A DNA stretch of 64,000 nt from positions 5,846,001 through 5,910,000 of the forward strand of contig NC_135029.1 of NCBI RefSeq assembly GCF_051020955.1. Reading direction: 5' to 3'. This document shows, piece by piece, positions 23,499 through 35,430 of the stretch (positions are counted from its first letter, which is position 1; every line of letters starts with the position of its first letter). The notes under the pieces were generated by a model. That model saw only the letters and a list, made by a program, of their open reading frames with translations. It did no database searches and had not been told where the DNA came from. The translations under genes and the position numbers were made by a program. The stretch is from Megalopta genalis (lineage: Eukaryota; Arthropoda; Insecta; Hymenoptera; Halictidae).

Positions 23499-24999
23499 TG
23501 TTGTTAAATATTTGACTTAAAATATAATACCGTCTCGAATGTTTTGAAGCCTGTTTCCAACAGAGAATCGATCGACAATTTCGGGGATTTGAACTGTTTT
23601 CTGGGCTGACTTTTTTATAATCCGCTCCCTATGCGCCCATCATTGGACAGGAATGAAGAACGAGATTCGTCGAGAGCGAATAGCGTAGAATTTTAGTGAT
23701 GGGCCCGTGAGAGGTTGGTCAGGCGAGTCTTTACACACTAGCACAAATCCATCGAACGTGGCGGACCAGATAGAATCTCCGTTTTGAATTCCTATGACTG
23801 CACAAAAAAAGCCACGTAACCAGCGAGCCGCGCGTACGTACCACTTACTCTCATTTTCATGATACAGCCGCGTTTTCTGCCTCGCAAAAAATTGTTCGTT
23901 CCATTTCTCGAACACAGTCGATCCTCGATTAACACAGTGATCTCGATCATTCATGGTCCCTATTAGTTGGATACTCATTCGTTCTTCAAAAACTTGTAAA
24001 TTCTTCGATTTAAGCTGTGTACGAGTTATAGACATTTTGATTATCATTATTTAAAAATGGACAGTATTTTGTCAGAGTTTGTGCGCTTGCTTTTGCAAAT
24101 ACGTGCGCATGTGTTGTACGTATGTATTTATTTAGATGACAATAGAAGACAATATTATTTATTTAGACAATACTTCGTTAGTGGAGATACATAGACAAAT
24201 ATTTCATCACATATGACGAAAATACTAAGGTGGCTATGTTCGTTTCTGGTTAAGATACAGGATAACGAAGTTTGACGATGCTTCGAGGGTGGGTTTTCTA
24301 TCATTTCTGAATAGCGAGGACAGATTTTGGGCAATCTTTGTAGTCATCCTCACGGTGTGAAATATTTGAAAGTGCTCTACCACTTTGTCATGCAACTTAC
24401 GCATAGGTGTCATTTTTATTGATGCAGGTTTCATAAAAGTACAAGACGATTATTTTCCTTATTAGTCTAATGCATGTACAATATACACTTAAGTACTTAC
24501 AGCTTCGATAGAATGGTGTCTACCAAAGGTGCACTGCATTCAAAACGACTGCCAGATTAACTTTGCCTGTCTCGATCAACTTTTGATCTAAAATCATCAT
24601 AACTAACATAGAATATCGTGAACTTGCTAACACATGAACGGACGTACTGATCTGCTCATGACGCAGAGTACGATTACAACACCGTGACAGTAGCTTACAA
24701 GTGGAAAACAACCGCCCACTTGTGCGAGAATGAAATGCATTCGTTACGCGTTGGACCTAACACAGCAACTCCATTGTCTATTGTATCGTACACGGAAACT
24801 TCTGGCAGTTCGATCGCAATTGAGTTCGAAACTGAGACTCCGACACCGCGCAGTTTTCCTGTTAAAAACAATGCTGACCGCTAATTCCAGTAACATTGAG
24901 AACATTGCGTGTCTCCGCTGCTTGAAAAGTAGCAGACTGAACGGTTGCCGCGGACATCGCTAGCCAGCCGGGCTAGTTCCTGCGGTTGCACGTAGTGCT
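23499..24999. other. Gene-free interval
   Basis: Open frames at 23640-24047 (135 residues, minus) and 24684-24963 (plus) show no domain and no ATG-plus-splice context that I can support. Nothing else seen. Confidence 0.45.
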
Positions 25000-26090
25000 A
25001 TCACGTTGATCCAGAACCACGAGAGCGATTTATTCATTTCAGCGTTAGGAGCATCCCGATTTACATATTACGGGCCAGTCAGCGCATAAATACACGTACA
25101 AACCTACAGAACTAGATTGAGCTGCATCAGCTTAAAGGGTATGCGTGGTCAGGGTACAAGCTACGGAACGTACACGTGTCAATTAAGGTTGAAGCTCGTC
25201 GGCCGAATACGCGTGCGGTCAAAGTGCAGTCGAATGCGTGCGTCGAGAGAATGATGAGGACAGGTGGGCTGGCCGGGTAGGGTGGGGTGCCGAAGGTGGG
25301 AGGTCGGTGGGACCAGGAGGAGGACGCTGGAAGGCTGTCGCGGTGCAGGCGCAGACCCGGCGGCAACTTGTACGAACTTATTACCACCCACCTGGTGAGA
25401 GTCGGCAGTTGCAATCCTCGTCCCGTGCACACACGCAGTGGTAAGCTCGGGCTCACGTAGAATGTAACTTTGCGACGTTACACCACAAACACGCCAGAGG
25501 GTGCGAGCCTCGTTACAAGCGTTATACCTAACCGCTCCGCCTCGTTACGACAAGATGTGGTTCTGGTTTTCACTGCACGCGTGCACACGGTCTGCGGGTT
25601 AATTCGTGCGAGGAAGTTTCGAGGGCGAGCCGTATACAGGGGCCAAAACGACAAGAGGAGGGGGCGGGCGAGGGAGGGGTTAGGGGCTGAGTTGCGTTAG
25701 CGTGGCACCAAGGTAAATCCAATCGATCTTCCTCACGCGAGAGGCATTAACGAATTCTGCTATTCGACGAGCTTAATTCGCCGCGCTATCGTGAATCCCT
25801 GTGCACCTATCTATGTAACTAATATACAGGCGCGTGGGCGCGCGAGCGCGCTGGTGGCCGCGTGCAACTTTCCACCCCTGGAATCGGGAACACGATATAC
25901 GTGGTCGAACCGTGACCACGTGGCCCCCTTCCTAGCGTGAACTTCTCCTTCTTCGATAAGTTCCATTTCTCCGAACCTAATTTTTGCAACTTTCCTGCCG
26001 GGAAAGTTGCCACGGTTCACGCACGAGCATCTCACGTGCTGTTGTCGAGTTGTTTGCTTGCGCCGGAAACGCGAAGGTTATCGATACCAC
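25000..26090. other. GC/CpG-rich island
   Basis: This is one of the most G+C-rich stretches in the window. Pairs of overlapping frames are open on both strands at 25127-25456 and again at 25811-26035. None is recognisable. A candidate promoter or CpG-island-like region; whether a gene starts here cannot be told from sequence alone. Confidence 0.45.
25660..25686 (+). other. G-quadruplex motif
   Basis: Five G-runs of three to five bases are separated by loops of one to three bases: GGGGG C GGG CGA GGG A GGGG TTA GGGG. This satisfies the usual G3+N1-7 rule with a run to spare. Confidence 0.75.
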
Positions 26091-26368
26091 AGTGGAATGG
26101 CTAATTAACCATTTTGCCGCGTGGAATCTCGTGAACTTCTATTCGGTTAACTTTTATCATTAAAAAGTTAGATAAGTTCAAGTAGTTTCTGAAGGTTATC
26201 TAAATTGCTGCGTGTATGCGGGATTTCAGCATGTGGCGCAACTTTTTTGGCAAATCTTCGAACTACTTAATTGTCTCGAGCGTAATGTTAATTCATCGCG
26301 TCGGCCGTGCAAAATTGTTCTATTGTCTTTCCTGTCATACAAGATTTTAGAGATTTTTATTGACATTG

Positions 26369-26696
26369 TTAACTCGTTGAATGCCACGGGGGTCATCGGT
26401 GACCGGCACTTAACTTGGCGGCGATGCTATGGGGACCACCGGTGACCGGCGCGCCCAAATTGATAGAAATATATATAATATAATTTAAAACAAATGTCAA
26501 TATCTAAAATTTTGTATTATTACCATCGTCGATTCAGACAGTGACCCCTGTCGCAATTAACATGTCGAACATGGTTATACACTGTAACTTATGTATTGCA
26601 GATAATATTTCAACGTTATATGTATCGCATAAAAGAAAATTCATCGTGGCGCCACGGACAATTTCTGTAAAACCGGCGTGGCATTCAACGTGTTAA
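26369..26696. mobile_element. TTAA-flanked MITE (328 bp)
   Basis: TTAA at 26369-26372 and 26693-26696 flanks inverted termini. The left reads CTCGTTGAATGCCACG; the complement of the right reads CACGTTGAATGCCACG, one mismatch in 16. Inside, GGTGACCGGC occurs twice near the left end, and the middle is AT-rich and non-coding. The TTAA duplication suggests piggyBac-type mobilisation. A degraded end of similar sequence is visible near 51624-51652. Confidence 0.8.
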
Positions 26697-29600
26697 ATGA
26701 AATAATACATTCTTATCCAACTTCTGTTTCTCACAGTTGGCATAGGAATATTTTATTTTCCATAAAGGCCCACAGTCTACAGGGTAAGACCAAAAGATTC
26801 CGACCACTTTTTGAAAGGAGTATCGTATTGCTGTGGTTTTTCAGAGTTTTATTGTATTAGCCAAATTACCACAATGCCTAAGTAATGTTACGTCAATTTA
26901 AAATACCATATTCAAGCAAAAAACAAAAATACTGTAAGTGTATGATCTCACGATTTCGAAAACTAACCTTAACTGTAGCTTATAAAAAGTATTATAAATA
27001 AAGAAAAAATAACATATAAGTCACAAAAATTCTCATATTTGGAGCATCCCTTCTAATATCAACGACTATACCTCACACATTTAAGTCGGTTGTCAATTTT
27101 TGTGCTTTCGAAGTAGTCCTCTCTGCATCTTTCTCACGCAATTATTTTGGTTCCAGTCTTCTAACGACGTGTCATTTTCTTGTAAAATTGAATTATCTTT
27201 GCTTGAGTCGAATGATTGCTCTAATTGTTTTCTACGTTTCTTTACATTCTTCCCCCTTTTAATTGAAACGTTCCTATGTTTCTTTATAGTTCCCTCGTTC
27301 TTCTTTGTCTTAATTTTCTCTGAACTATTTTTTCTGACTATATGTATTTTTTCTACTATGCGTTTTCGGACTATGACAGTTGCACTTGTTTGTGGAAATA
27401 CAGTTATTGTCTCGCTAAGCCAAACGGAATTCTTTGGAAATTAAGCTATTTCAAATTTGAAAAGAAAACAAATTTGCTTTGAAGAAAACCGGATGGAAGA
27501 AGAAGAAAAATATTGTTGAAGGACGGAACAATTGATGTGGTCGAACTCTCCCGGATTAGTATGGTCGGTCTGTACCAGTATTACGGAAGCGATCGACCGT
27601 ACTTTTAATATGAAGTATATTATTGAGGTTATACAGTACTTTTATGCACAATATAGCCCTTAAAATGAAAACAGTGTAAATAAACTTACCTATCTGTCAA
27701 TTACTGCTAAGAATATATATTAGTGAAAAAACTTTCAGATCCGACTAAAGTTCTAAACGCAATTTGCAAGATCAAGGTACAGTTCCGCGACAATTGCAAT
27801 ACGCGATCAACAATCAATTTGTTAAAGTGATTTCCAACTTTTAGCACAACGCCACATGGCGTCGTCATTTCGAGATATTTACACCGACCGGTCTCTCTCG
27901 CTGGCCGAACTGTTTCAGACTTACTCTATGTGACATACAAGATTATTTGGAAGCTCTGCTTTTCGTAAAAATGTTTGAATCCGTTACAATGTTCGCCGGT
28001 TACAATGTTAGCTCATTTTGCAGAATTTCTTGTACCGTATGATAATTCACATGTATTAATTCATCGATACCGAATAAACATAAACGTTCGCTCTAAATTA
28101 AATGTTGAAAAACTTCGTTTGATTAGAAATCAAATGGCGTAGATTATCCAAGGTATGGAATAAAACTGAGATAACCATTAAAAAGAATGACTTGTAAATT
28201 CTGCATAATCGATAAACTCCGCTACGGATAAACTATGCATACGAAGTAAACACAAATAACATGGCAGATAATGCATTGAATAAAAGATATATATAATAAT
28301 TTGTGTGAATAAAACTTACATATTTCTCAAAGCCTTACAATATTGTATTTCAAAGTTAATATAAAACTGTCTTTTATCCAACATGAATATATAAACGCGC
28401 GAACGAACGTGCATCGACGTACTAAAACTAATTTCCAGCGTGAAGTATTTCGAACACATTATTCGCATCCGGTACGTATGATTCGCATTTGATATGAACG
28501 GATTGATTCAGTGAATCGGACCATGGTACACCCAGGACGAGCGAGTTTGCAGCGACAGTTTCGAATTATCATGCAGTCGAGAAAAAGCGTGGAAGTCGCA
28601 ATAAGGTAGCGAACATTGTGTGCATTCGCGACAATGTATAATGCGATTCAGAAAATGAACAGGGCCCTGAATAACGCATCTATCAAACGGCTAACGCAAT
28701 ACGCGTAATCCCTGCCATAATATTTAAAACCTCTTACTCGGCTTTAGCGAGTCTGTATTTACACCGTATTATAGCTGAGAGCGAGTTTAGATTTCGGTTC
28801 TGCAGCATCAGCGTTACCGCGGCCTATTCGCACATATATGAACGCGTAATACACGCGCGGATTTTTCGCGAAATTTATCGCGCGTTTGTCTTTAGCCAAT
28901 TGAAAGCAAACGTTCGCTGCTAATTCGGAAATAGTAGCGCGAATCGGTCATCGACAAACAACGCGAGCAAACGTTAACATTCGTTTCAGTTTATGCTGTC
29001 GACACCGTGAAAACTAATAATCATCCTACTTATGCATTACTGTTTTAAACTGACAGCGGAATTCCATATGATGCGAGCAGGCGATTATCGATTGAATAAA
29101 TCTGTGTTATCGAAATTTTCTATAATTTAACGATCCGTAAATTTGTCGACACGGAATTGTTTCTTTAGATTATTACGGTGCAGATATGTATGCATTTATG
29201 GTAATAGAAATTTGGAGTTTATTCATAATATACATTATCATGCGTCATTTTATTCGCACTTTACTATTTGATTACTTTTTTATTTACAATGTGAATAGGT
29301 CTAATTACATATATTCTGAAAAATGAGTGTGCTGAAAAACCATTTATCAGAAATTTCCATACATGGATTACTCATTTATTTATTTATCTATTCTTTAACA
29401 TAGAAAACAACGTTAAATTCATTGTTTTTATTTAAAAAGTGAGTTTTACTTAAAAGTGAGATACCGAGTTCAAATAAGAAAAACGATGTTCCTTTTAACG
29501 ATGATAATGATAGCGATGATAATTAAATTTCTAGAATGTTCAAATTAGGTTCTCAAATTTTTGGGTCACGATAGTATTGCGGGGTTTCGAGTGACAGTTG

Positions 29601-29799
29601 TTCGAAGACCGAACGGGGTCTGAGTGATCCAGTACGACATACGTGTTTCGCATGGGAAGTATGACAGCGAAGGGTTAAACAACCCGATCAGCACAACACG
29701 CATGCATCCGGACATGCATTACAGTAACATTCCGCGTACAAAGAACATAGCGTGAGCAAGTAAGGATTGTTCGAAACTCGAACAATGCCGACGGTTTAG
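26697..29799. other. Mostly AT-rich interval, no gene seen
   Basis: A short Phe/Leu/Ser-rich frame at 27100-27444 is low complexity and unsupported. A likely copy of a dispersed motif lies near 29176-29206 (minus orientation). The sequence near 26778 (CTACAGGGTAAGACCAAAAG) might be the end of another element, but no partner end was found. Confidence 0.45.
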
Positions 29800-31050
29800 T
29801 AAATTCTGAGACGCGGGTGCCGGCTGTAGGATCGTCCGCGACCGGCATTTATCATGGATTCCTCGTCGCAGAAGCGATATAAAGCATGTAAAGATCCGAA
29901 CGGATTCACCGTATTGTTCGGCCGTGCACTTTTGGAGCACCGAGTATACGGGGACGCGCGCCCCTATTATGCGACGGCGTCTTTCGGTAAGCAAGGGAAG
30001 ACGAATAAAGAGTACAAATATTCGTGGAAAATGCACATCTTCCCTCCCCCGTCCACCCCCGGGCTCACTCGGGCTAACACTGTGTCTCGCTTCCCGGTTT
30101 TCCGCTTCCCTTCCTTGATTCAGCCCCGCGTCACGCCGGCAGCTCCGGAATTTTCCGCATCCCCGTCCCGAAAGCAACGTCTACTTTCGGGGGCGAAAAT
30201 AATTAAAATGGAAGGTGGGCCGAGCGTTCCCGCGACGCGCCGCGAAATATCGACGAGATTACATTGCGCCGCCTGTAATGCGGATACAAATGCGATGGTA
30301 AAATATTCCGAGTGTGCAAATTAAAATGACACTGAAATATATACGCGCGTGTACCGGTTCGGCGCGGTTCGGCGCGGTTCGGCGCTGTGCGGAGCGGAGG
30401 AGGACCGAGCGGAGACCCGAGCGGAGCGGAGAGCCGCGCCGCGCCGGTATAAATTGTTTACGTTGCACCCAGTTTGCGATATTATACCAAAAGCGAGAGG
30501 ATACGCGTGCACGTTCGATGCATACGTGATGATACACGTTCCCGGACGCACACCGGTGCGGCGCGGCGCGGCGCGGGGCGTTCACTTTGTGCACGGGCTT
30601 CATACGCGGACGCTCGTTTCCTACGTGGCACGCTCTCAATCGCATCGTTGGCAACGCACACCGGCCGTAGGGACAGAGGGAAGAGTGCCGCGGCCACCGG
30701 AGAAAATTCGTTGAAAATTCTCGATGTTTATTCATATAATTTGCATGTAATTATTCCCGGACAACGCACGGCCCGTTGCTCGTTTAACCCGAGGCATGAT
30801 CGTTTCGGGGCGCAAATAAATACGAATGAATTCCTTTGAAGAGAGATTATTTACGGTGTTACATGGCACTCGTTAAAAATATTCCCGACCGTCGTCGTCG
30901 GACCGCGCGCGGCTCGGTTTTCCCTCGCAATATGCCGATTGTTATTATAAATTCCGCCTTTGTTCTACGGCCGTGTTTTGCTGTAATGAAGTTATTGTTG
31001 TTGCACAATGTGCACGCCGAATTGTCGGCCGGCTGAAAGGCGGTTGATTC
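29800..31050. other. GC/CpG-rich island with bidirectional open frames
   Basis: Frames of 120-158 residues are open on both strands across 29719-30839. They overlap each other extensively, are rich in Arg, Ala and Pro, and contain no recognisable domain. Mutual overlap argues that stops are simply rare here. The island holds the repeats at 30356-30435 and a second GCGGC run near 30555-30580. Confidence 0.45.
30356..30435. repeat. GC decamer and pentamer repeats
   Basis: GGTTCGGCGC is present three times in tandem (30356-30385). It is followed by GGAGC/CCGAG-like pentamers to about 30435. Confidence 0.85.
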
Positions 31051-31604
31051 TGAAAGTAACGTCGAAATATTCCCAACGAGTTGTTTTCATACAAAAGCTT
31101 CGTTTTCGAGGAAATCGAGTTCGACCCTTGCCCGCTGTTCGGGAAATTTTATTCAAATATCAGGCATTAAATTCGATCGGAGTTGTCGTTCCATGGAAGC
31201 AAAAGGATTTACTGTGACCCGTTTGTAGTGGCGCGTGACACAATGAACGTGGATAAACATAAATTATTCTTGGATCGTGTTGCTCACGCTGTGTGTACGA
31301 AGAAAAAACTATTTAAGCTATGTACTCTTTCGCCGATCGTTTTGCGAAACATGCGCAAAGCCGCGAATGCTAATATTGACTTATTCGCTGTGCACTAGTA
31401 TCTTCAGTGCTTGCGTTAATATTATTTTTACTAGAAATCTTCTTGACACGTGCACGCACTAATACGTTATTTTACAAAAATTGGAGATAAAGAAAAGTTT
31501 CGATCGTCAACTAAAAGATTACTCATTTGTAAAAGAAGGTAAAGATGCTGCTAACTATTTTTAATTTACACGTTTTCTTACATTTTAAACATCAACGCAT
31601 ACGT
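31051..31604. other. Interval without a supported gene
   Basis: Short plus-strand frames (60-71 residues) at 31008-31462 overlap each other without recognisable content. Confidence 0.4.
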
Positions 31605-32250
31605 TATAAGTGTATAAAATCGTAATTTAATGAATATTCGTTCAATTTCTAGACACAATTTGTTAACTAGGATATCAAATGAATTCTAAGACATTGTCCT
31701 AATTGTATCTATGAGGAACGAGAACGGTAATAAAATAGTGATTACTAGACGCCAGCTTTTTATACGAAATAAATATTGTCTTTATTAATTGCAAGTTGCA
31801 GGAGCTAGATAAACATTTATTTCTTTCTGTATCAATTTGAATTAGTTGACGGTAATATAATAACATTTTCAAATTGTTTAAATGTTTCCGCTATTTTTCA
31901 TTTGACCAACTCATTTTTTTGTCATAAATGTATACAGATTCGTAGTCTAATTAATAGTCGAGCTATTTCTAACCGCAATTTTTTAACTAGGATATAAAAT
32001 TAATTTTGTGGCAACGTACTAATTGTATTTGTGACGTTCCAGAACGTTAATAATAGTAATTATTAGACTATGAATTTTTATGCAAAATAAACATTGTCTT
32101 CGTTAATTATAAGATGCAGGAACTACATAGATATTCACTTCTGTTTTTAATCATTTTAATGAGATGCCAATAATGCAGTAAGTTCTGCTGTTTTCGATTT
32201 TTTTTTTACAAATACATAAAGATACGCAGCCTAGTAATAATATATTCAAA
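31605..32250. repeat. Diverged tandem duplication, about 318-bp unit
   Basis: Unit 1 begins near 31653 (ACACAATTTGTTAACTAGGA) and unit 2 near 31971 (ACCGCAATTTTTTAACTAGG). Landmarks recur in the same order, including CTAATTGTAT, the TATTGTCTT/CATTGTCTTC stretch and TTGCAGGAGCTA versus ATGCAGGAACTA; offsets are 318-320 bp. A TATA(C/A)A-GATTCGTAGTCTA-like motif marks the junctions near 31610, 31925 and 32215. The copies are clearly diverged, so the duplication is old. Confidence 0.7.
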
Positions 32251-33047
32251 CTGCCTTCAGGGCAACTTAAGTTATAAACTAGTTTTATTCTATTTTTACG
32301 ATTGGCTTCGAATCGAAGAATTCTTCCCAGTTACCCAACGATTTAAATCCTTAATGTCGTAACCAACCTGACAGTTACACGTAACTGGATAGTAAAAACG
32401 AGGCCGTTGGGAACCGGTCATAAATCAGGGTTAATTTTGATCATACTCTGGCGGCGCGCAACGAGAAAGTAATTTAACGAGTGACGATATTCCGTCCGGT
32501 TCTAGGTAGATGTATTTCACTCTTTCGCCTTTTTCATTTCACAGGCTTCTGCGTTTTTTACCGGTCGCGCGTTCTGGAAAACGCCGAAGGAGAAAGAAGT
32601 CCGAAGAGAATCCCCCTATAACTATATAATTCCGGCGAGAGGGGGCGCAATAATTTCATGGGGCGGTCGTCACAGAATCGTAGTTCGCGGGAAAGGGACG
32701 ATTGGTAGTATAATTGAACCACCGCGATTAATATCCAACGGAGTGAGGGGTCGTTCAGCACGTTTAGGACATTTTTCATTAAAGCTCGTCGCTGCTGAAT
32801 TCGTTTAACTTCGAGCATTCTTTCGGTATAGGCACACTTAATCCCGCGGCTCCTCAGGCATCTCGGCATTAAATCCCCATGGTTGATGTAATTTTTGTAA
32901 TCCCGCGTAGCTTCTCGTAAACCTTACATTTTTGCAACGTCGTCGTGACGTTCGCGTCGTTTCACGTTGCGGAACGAAAGTGTAACGTATAGTTTGCGTT
33001 ACTAATACATTTACACACATAAATCTCTGCGAGCAAAACTGATTCAA
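32251..33047. other. Gene-free interval, GC-richer in the middle
   Basis: Minus-strand frames of 103 and 70 residues (32558-33050) overlap one another and show no domain. Nothing else seen. Confidence 0.4.
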
Positions 33048-33245
33048 CATCTTTTAAAACGGTATAACTTTGTTAAAACTGGTTTAAATGGCTTGAATTT
33101 TCCTGTACATGTTAGAGAGACTAGTTCATTGTAGGAGGACCAAAGTACTTTTCTTTTTAATTTAGCTACTACTTGGAATAAAGAAAATGTAAGAAACTCG
33201 TTTTTTCACTTTTTTTATATGAGCTTATAATGAAAATTTAAAAAT
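33048..33245 (+). mobile_element. Truncated Tc1-like foldback copy
   Basis: Shares the internal landmarks of the family: ATAACTTTGTTAAAACTGG, then AGAGACTAGTT, CTACTACTTGGAA and AATGAAAATTTAAAAATT. The terminal CAGTG part is missing on the left. On the right it runs straight into the AT satellite at 33246. Confidence 0.6.
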
Positions 33246-33525
33246 TATATATTATTATAATTATAATTATATATTATTATAATATATAATATATTATATT
33301 TTATATTTTATTATATATTTATTTATTTATTTATATTATATATATTATTATATACATTATATATATATATGTATTATATTATATTATATTATATTATATT
33401 GTATTATATTATAATATATTTATTTAGTATTATATTATATATTTATATTATATTTTATATTTTATTTCATTATTATATATAATTATAATATAAATATTAA
33501 ATATTATTATATATTTATCCACATA
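33246..33525. repeat. AT-only low-complexity satellite
   Basis: About 280 bp of almost pure A and T with TATTA, TATAT and TTTAT sub-repeats. Confidence 0.9.
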
Positions 33526-33607
33526 TTAACACATTGTTGACCGGCAGTTTTACAACGTCTGGGCATAAAAACACGAGTTAACTCGTGACCGGTCATTAAT
33601 GTGTTAA
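33526..33607. mobile_element. 82-bp TTAA-flanked mini-element
   Basis: TTAA occurs at 33526-33529 and 33604-33607. The termini are inverted repeats: CACATTGTTGACCGG on the left and, complemented on the right, CACATTAATGACCGG. An inner GAGTTAACTC palindrome is also present. It is very small for a MITE and may be a deleted copy of a longer family. Confidence 0.6.
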
Positions 33608-35246
33608 GTCAGAAAATTCGTTGCATCGTAAGATCCTAAAAAGTTTTTACATCATTCGGGTGTCCGTTGCCCCCTATTTTGAATGGGAGAGGATCCAGGA
33701 TCTTAATGGCCGTTCACTTGTCAATACCTAAATTTCTCCGTCTATTAATGCAACCTAATCACACCTTTCCGTTAACATAATTACGGAACACCCTGTATAA
33801 TTCAATAAAGAATACGAAAGTATATATCCTTTTTAATCAAGTATACTCGCAATGAACAAGTAGCAACATTTTGTGTTATGACGAATATACTCATAAAAAA
33901 CATTAAATAACACCACAGCTACGTTGATTTGCACCGTTTACTACTTCCATTTCTAGATTTTGATAACAGAACAATTAAATTTTCACATCTATAATTAATA
34001 AATTAGGAGTGCGAAATCTTCATCACGAGTCTGACTTGTTATTACAGTGCAAGGGGTTAAGATTATTTATCGTTTCTATTTAAACAAGACAGTTTCAGAT
34101 GTTTATATAGTTTTTATAATCCTGACAGAATACATGTTGGAAAAAGTACTCCTACTACAAATTTTAAATTCGGATGGATTGCGTTAAATATTTTTTAGAA
34201 TAATTGAGTATCAGAGTATTTGATCGTATCGTTGTGTCTACAATCAATATCTGTCTCTTCATAATTATTCTTTCTGCTGTTTACAGTTTAAAGAGTTCGA
34301 CTATATCTAACGTGATAAAAAGACGGATAGATTCATGCTAAAATTCCATGAAAAATTCGTCTTGCAGTCATCGATATAATTATACATATACATATAATAT
34401 AAGAGCAATTTTGTTAAGCGGATTATTTCGTTGTTTTCGCACGCTGTCATCGCCGGTCGTTTACCGTTAGTGAGTGACCAATGCAATCTTGTTTTCCCAG
34501 ACGATGGCACACAGTATGCATATCCATTTATACGGTCGGTACTCGTACTTGGCACCAGTCATGGTTGATGAGCCGTCGGTGATGGAGGGAAACAGCCATT
34601 AGTCATCGTTATACGTCATCTTGCTTCGCCGCATATAGCTACAAGTACCTCGATGATATTCGCAGTTAACCCGTTTGCGCAAACACCTTGTACAAAGACG
34701 TGTCGCTCAGTTATGAATTAACGGGGACACTTTTCCCTAAGTCTACAAGGGTCGAGAGAGATAGAGATCAAATAAACTTGACTCAGGTTCCGTATGACGA
34801 GCAATGAAGCATATGCTGACAAGAGCACGGTTCTATGCAAACTGGCGGGGAAAAACGTTTAAGTGACTCTTAGCGTGCGGTATAGTCGAACGTCGAATTA
34901 ACTATTATCAGAACGTTAAGGGGTCAAGGAGAAATATCGTGATAAATCAGAAATGATCCGAAGGTTATATTTTTAGACATTTTAAAATCGACGATGATTT
35001 CGAAATAGACTGCATACTCTTATTACTATCTAATAGCTACGGCTGAGAAGCATCCAATGACCTCTAATATTATGACCTTAGCGTAGCATTGAGCTACAGG
35101 AGTAAATGTAAATGAATGTTATTATGAAATAACTATAAATCGTTTGTGCATTACTATATAAGTGAAATATTTAAGGTGCTCAAACAAAATAAGATATCCT
35201 CTGTGAGAATATAATGTAGGTAATGAATTAGGTCAACGCGATGGTA
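33608..35246. other. Gene-free interval with solitary repeat ends
   Basis: GGAACACCCTGTATA at 33785-33799 resembles the end of the CAGGGTGTCCC family, without a clear partner. AGTGCAAGGGGTTAA at about 34049-34063 resembles AACCCCTTGCACT at about 39843-39855 in the opposite orientation. No gene is supported; an 82-residue minus frame at 34307-34555 is unrecognisable. Confidence 0.4.
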
Positions 35247-35430
35247 ATCTTCTTCTGCTTCAATTTTGAATCAATTCTTTCTATTGCAATTTTCAAGTTA
35301 CTTTTTCTACTCGAAGTTTAAATCAATGATTTCTACTTCAATTTTGAAAACAATTTTGAATCAATTCTAACTACGTCAATATTGCAATAACTTTTCTCTA
35401 CTTTCTTTTCTTTTGAATCGTTTCTAATTT
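35247..35430. repeat. Degenerate minisatellite of about 26 bp
   Basis: Several imperfect units related to TTCTACTTCAATTTTGAATC follow one another, with spacings of about 25 to 35 bp. One inner block (CAATTTTGAATCAATTCT) is repeated almost exactly. Confidence 0.55.

Noticed and set aside
26770..26860. CTACAGGGTAAGACCAAAAG as an element end
   Set aside because: No inverted partner was found nearby.
29719..30839. Open frames of 121-158 residues on both strands
   Set aside because: They overlap each other heavily in CpG-rich DNA, are rich in Arg/Ala/Pro and show no domain; stop codons are simply rare there.
33650..33799. Possible third MITE with ends TCGGGTGTCCG and GGAACACCCTGTATA
   Set aside because: The left end lacks TACA and the arms do not pair. 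Only the right end is convincing.
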